DNA of 64,000 nt. Source: CBDHEY01 sp965262305 (GTDB lineage: Bacteria > Pseudomonadota > Gammaproteobacteria > Pseudomonadales > Cellvibrionaceae). Shown here in pieces: positions 62,033 to 64,000 of the stretch (positions within the stretch are counted from its first letter, which is position 1; each line of letters opens with the position of its first letter). Both the position numbers and the translations under genes were made by a program. The stretch lies in the NCBI GenBank assembly GCA_965262305.1, contig CBDHEY010000001.1:62001-126000 (forward strand). Reading direction: 5' to 3'. The notes beneath the pieces were generated by a model. That model was not told where the DNA came from and did no database searches. It saw only the letters and a list, made by a program, of their open reading frames with translations.

Positions 62033-63037
62033 TTACGGAGTCACGACAAATTTGAGCGTTCGACGATTTACATGAGGGGTTATCGGGTATAATTCACCAT
62101 TCAAAAATAGGGTCGCCGCTTTAGCGTTACCCAGCAGTATTTCAAAGGGCCCCTGCCCCAAAAGCTGCAAATTATCCCCTTTGTTTGAAGTATTCGCAAA
62201 TATAACTTTTCCGGTTGCATCTGACACCTTCACCCAGCATTCGTCGGTAAAGCTAAAAAAAAGCGTATCTTGCTTATTTTGATTTTCAGCTTCAACAAAC
62301 AAACCCTCGTCAGATGCCATTGCTAACTGGTCTGATTCATAAATCGATGAATCGCTGGACACTGCTGTTTGATCTTCATTACCGAGTTCACCAATACTTA
62401 GCGTTAAATCTGTGTTTTTAGATTTCGGAATATTCTTATTGTCACTTTGAAATTCTTCGGTGTACGATTCTTTCGGACGTTTGCTCGATACTTCGGAAGT
62501 GTTTTGCAACTGAGTACTGTCGCTTCTATCTATCTCGTTTTTCTCCACTTCATCATATTTCTCTGTCACTGAAGCAACACTTGCACTTTTTTGAGGTTGA
62601 AAAACAATGACAAAAATCCAAATGACAGCGACGATGACAGCATAGTGAACAAAACTCAATTGGGTAATCCAAGAGATCGTTTTAGCTGGCTTTTTTGTAA
62701 TTCGAGCGCTGGAGTAGTCTTCTGCGTAAGCCTGAGAACCTGCCTCTACTGTAGGATTTTCCTCGTCCTGAGCGATATGTTTTGTTCTATATTGCTCAAT
62801 ATACGGGCCAACATCGAAACCGACTATCTTTGCATATTTTTGCATATAAGCAATAGCAAAGGTATTTGAACCTAGATCATCAAAGCGCATTTCATCGAGT
62901 GCAGTCAATTTAGATCGGCTAAAAAGCGTCTGTTTCTGGATTTCTTCGATTGAAATACCAGAGCGCTTCCTGAGATCCTTGAACGAAGGTAAGGAGGCGT
63001 CGATGAATGAATGATGATTTTCCTGAATATCGGTCAT
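62033..63037 (-). CDS. rodZ: Cytoskeletal protein RodZ
   Basis: 334 aa. An N-terminal helix-turn-helix (about 18-80: LRKRSGISIEEIQKQTLFSRSKL) binds MreB. A single membrane helix lies near 130-148. A Ser/Asn/Glu-rich periplasmic linker precedes the C-terminal domain (DECWVKVSDATGKVIFANTSNKG, ending HVNRRTLKFVVTP), DUF4115. It positions MreB for rod-shape growth. Its start overlaps the pilF stop by 1 bp. Confidence 0.95.
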   Translation of the reverse strand: MTDIQENHHSFIDASLPSFKDLRKRSGISIEEIQKQTLFSRSKLTALDEMRFDDLGSNTFAIAYMQKYAKIVGFDVGPYIEQYRTKHIAQDEENPTVEAGSQAYAEDYSSARITKKPAKTISWITQLSFVHYAVIVAVIWIFVIVFQPQKSASVASVTEKYDEVEKNEIDRSDSTQLQNTSEVSSKRPKESYTEEFQSDNKNIPKSKNTDLTLSIGELGNEDQTAVSSDSSIYESDQLAMASDEGLFVEAENQNKQDTLFFSFTDECWVKVSDATGKVIFANTSNKGDNLQLLGQGPFEILLGNAKAATLFLNGELYPITPHVNRRTLKFVVTP

Positions 63038-63816
63038 TACTGGGATGAAGTCTGTTTATTCAATTTTTTATATTCAAGGTATTCTTTTGAATAAGGGTGC
63101 AAATTCCTCAATGCCATTGCATAACTTGCTTCCTTATCTTGATTCCCAAAAATTCTCTCAATGCGAATACCCAGCCAAAGGCTTCGCGATGATTGTTTCG
63201 CAATAGCATTGTATCGATCTAAATATTTTTTGGCTGCCGTATAGCTCCCCGAGTTAAAATTAAGCTCGGAAAGTTCCAATGCTGCAGGCGCAAATCGTTT
63301 ATCCAAATTCAAAGCGTATTCATAGGACGCTTTCGCTTGTATTTCATGACCCAATTGAGCCGACGTCAGACCTAAATAGTAAAGTGCCTCTGCACGGCTA
63401 CGGTAAGTAATATCTTGACTCGCTATTTCAAAATGAGTTTTAGCTTCCTGTGGTCGGCTTTGATCGAGCAAAAAGCGGCCATATGAAAGATGGACACCCG
63501 CCATTGAAAAATAGGCCTTTCCTTTAAGAGCACGTTGAAATCTTTGTTCAGCCATTTTGGTCTCACCATTTAATTGGTGAACCAAAGCCATACCCTGGTG
63601 CGCTTCAGCCGAGTTTTTATCGATTTTAAGTGCGCTCAAAAATGCTCTACTCGCCGCCTCCCTGCTTCCCTGTTGTAAATAGGTCATGCCCAATTTAACA
63701 TTGGCATCAATAGCGTTTTCTTTATTAATTACTCGTTCAGGATTTTCGTAAGTAGTAACACAGGCCACTAACAAAAATGAAAATCCAAACAGCAGTAGGG
63801 TTTTTGTAAAATGCAT
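63037..63816 (-). CDS. pilF: Type IV pilus assembly lipoprotein PilF (PilW in Neisseria)
   Basis: 259 aa. Lipoprotein signal ending VAC (Cys19). Repeated TPR units follow: NVKLGMTYLQQGSREAASRAFLSAL and AEQRFQRALKGKAYFSMAG. The family is the pilotin that brings secretin PilQ to the outer membrane. It precedes rodZ and follows rlmN, the standard gammaproteobacterial order, and fits the pilin operon found at 41-48 kb. Confidence 0.94.
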   Translation of the reverse strand: MHFTKTLLLFGFSFLLVACVTTYENPERVINKENAIDANVKLGMTYLQQGSREAASRAFLSALKIDKNSAEAHQGMALVHQLNGETKMAEQRFQRALKGKAYFSMAGVHLSYGRFLLDQSRPQEAKTHFEIASQDITYRSRAEALYYLGLTSAQLGHEIQAKASYEYALNLDKRFAPAALELSELNFNSGSYTAAKKYLDRYNAIAKQSSRSLWLGIRIERIFGNQDKEASYAMALRNLHPYSKEYLEYKKLNKQTSSQ

Positions 63817-63843
63817 CTCTTTCCTCGAATTTGTCGCGCTTTA

Positions 63844-64000
63844 TTATTGTATGACTTTTACTGGAATGACATCCCCGTCGGAACGTAAAAATGCTTCTTT
63901 GTCAATTTTATAGCGCTGACTACGCTTAGTTTTATCGTTTACTTGCCCAGCTAACTGACCACATGCCGCGTCAATGTCATCACCTCGAGTCGTTCTTATA
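63844..64000 (-). CDS. rlmN: rRNA/tRNA adenine C2-methyltransferase RlmN, C-terminal part
   Basis: Partial: about 51 codons up to the window edge. RTTRGDDIDAACGQLAG and KTKRSQRYKIDKE match the C-terminal end of the radical-SAM enzyme that methylates A2503 of 23S rRNA and A37 of some tRNAs. The Cys in AACGQL is the family's conserved reaction cysteine. Upstream part lies beyond 64000. It is 27 bp before the pilF start. Confidence 0.92.
   Translation of the reverse strand, partial: IRTTRGDDIDAACGQLAGQVNDKTKRSQRYKIDKEAFLRSDGDVIPVKVIQ

Noticed and set aside
1..64000. tRNA genes, rRNA genes, CRISPR arrays, prophage or full insertion sequences
   Set aside because: A scan of the intergenic regions showed no T-loop (GGTTCGAATCC-like) motif in a cloverleaf context, no regularly spaced repeats and no transposase or phage-type genes.

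Overview
The window is chromosomal DNA of an AT-rich, Gram-negative gammaproteobacterium, by eye about 40% GC. The evidence is a classic gammaproteobacterial gene order at the right end (rlmN-pilF-rodZ-ispG-hisS-yfgM-bamB-der), the purL/mltF pair with tadA nearby, guaB-guaA, a Pseudomonas-type minor pilin operon, and outer-membrane lipoproteins and a TonB-dependent receptor. Many products suggest a free-living, probably marine, heterotroph. I cannot fix the genus from the sequence. No tRNA, rRNA, CRISPR array, prophage or complete insertion sequence is visible.

Layout. 1-5.7 kb: the tail of a probable stomatin-family gene and an NfeD gene, a 230-bp MITE-like element sitting exactly on the stop codon of a periplasmic solute-binding protein gene, a secreted protein with a chalcone-isomerase-like and a TonB C-terminal domain, gltX and a nitroreductase. 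6-11 kb: a beta-helix lipoprotein followed by a TonB-dependent receptor, then a broken YchJ-type gene. 11.5-18.6 kb: DUF3135, dinB with a LexA box, dusA, an esterase lipoprotein, talB, a TerB-like gene, an HDOD gene and a small exported protein. 18.7-24.3 kb (all minus strand): glycerophosphodiesterase and glycerol-kinase-like genes that overlap, a secreted three-repeat protein with a C-terminal sorting-like tail, a BamE-like lipoprotein, and an overlapping metallo-hydrolase/glycosyltransferase pair. 24.5-39.2 kb: purL, mltF, a GST/HxlR divergon with twin palindromes, tadA, rlmA, DUF1653, two flavodoxin-type genes and mnmC, a possible structured leader before comFB, then glutamine cyclotransferase, a sirtuin and DUF4202.

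39.7-48.2 kb: two small proteins of unknown function, then a type IV pilus operon (fimT/fimU, pilV, pilW, pilX, pilY1, pilY2-like, pilE). 48.2-55.9 kb: guaBA, an Mpv17-like membrane protein, a response regulator with a degenerate GGDEF domain, xseA, a lone ABC ATPase and a cupin. 56-64 kb: der and the bamB-to-rlmN housekeeping cluster.

Themes. Type IV pili recur (minor pilin operon, PilF). Two proteins point to c-di-GMP reception rather than synthesis: the inactive-looking GGDEF protein with an intact I-site, and ComFB. tRNA modification genes are frequent (dusA, tadA, mnmC, with rlmN acting on rRNA and tRNA). The parts least explained by known annotation are the MITE in a stop codon, the chalcone-isomerase/TonB fusion, the leader RNA candidate before comFB, the 18.7-24.3 kb cluster, and the bacterial Mpv17-like protein.
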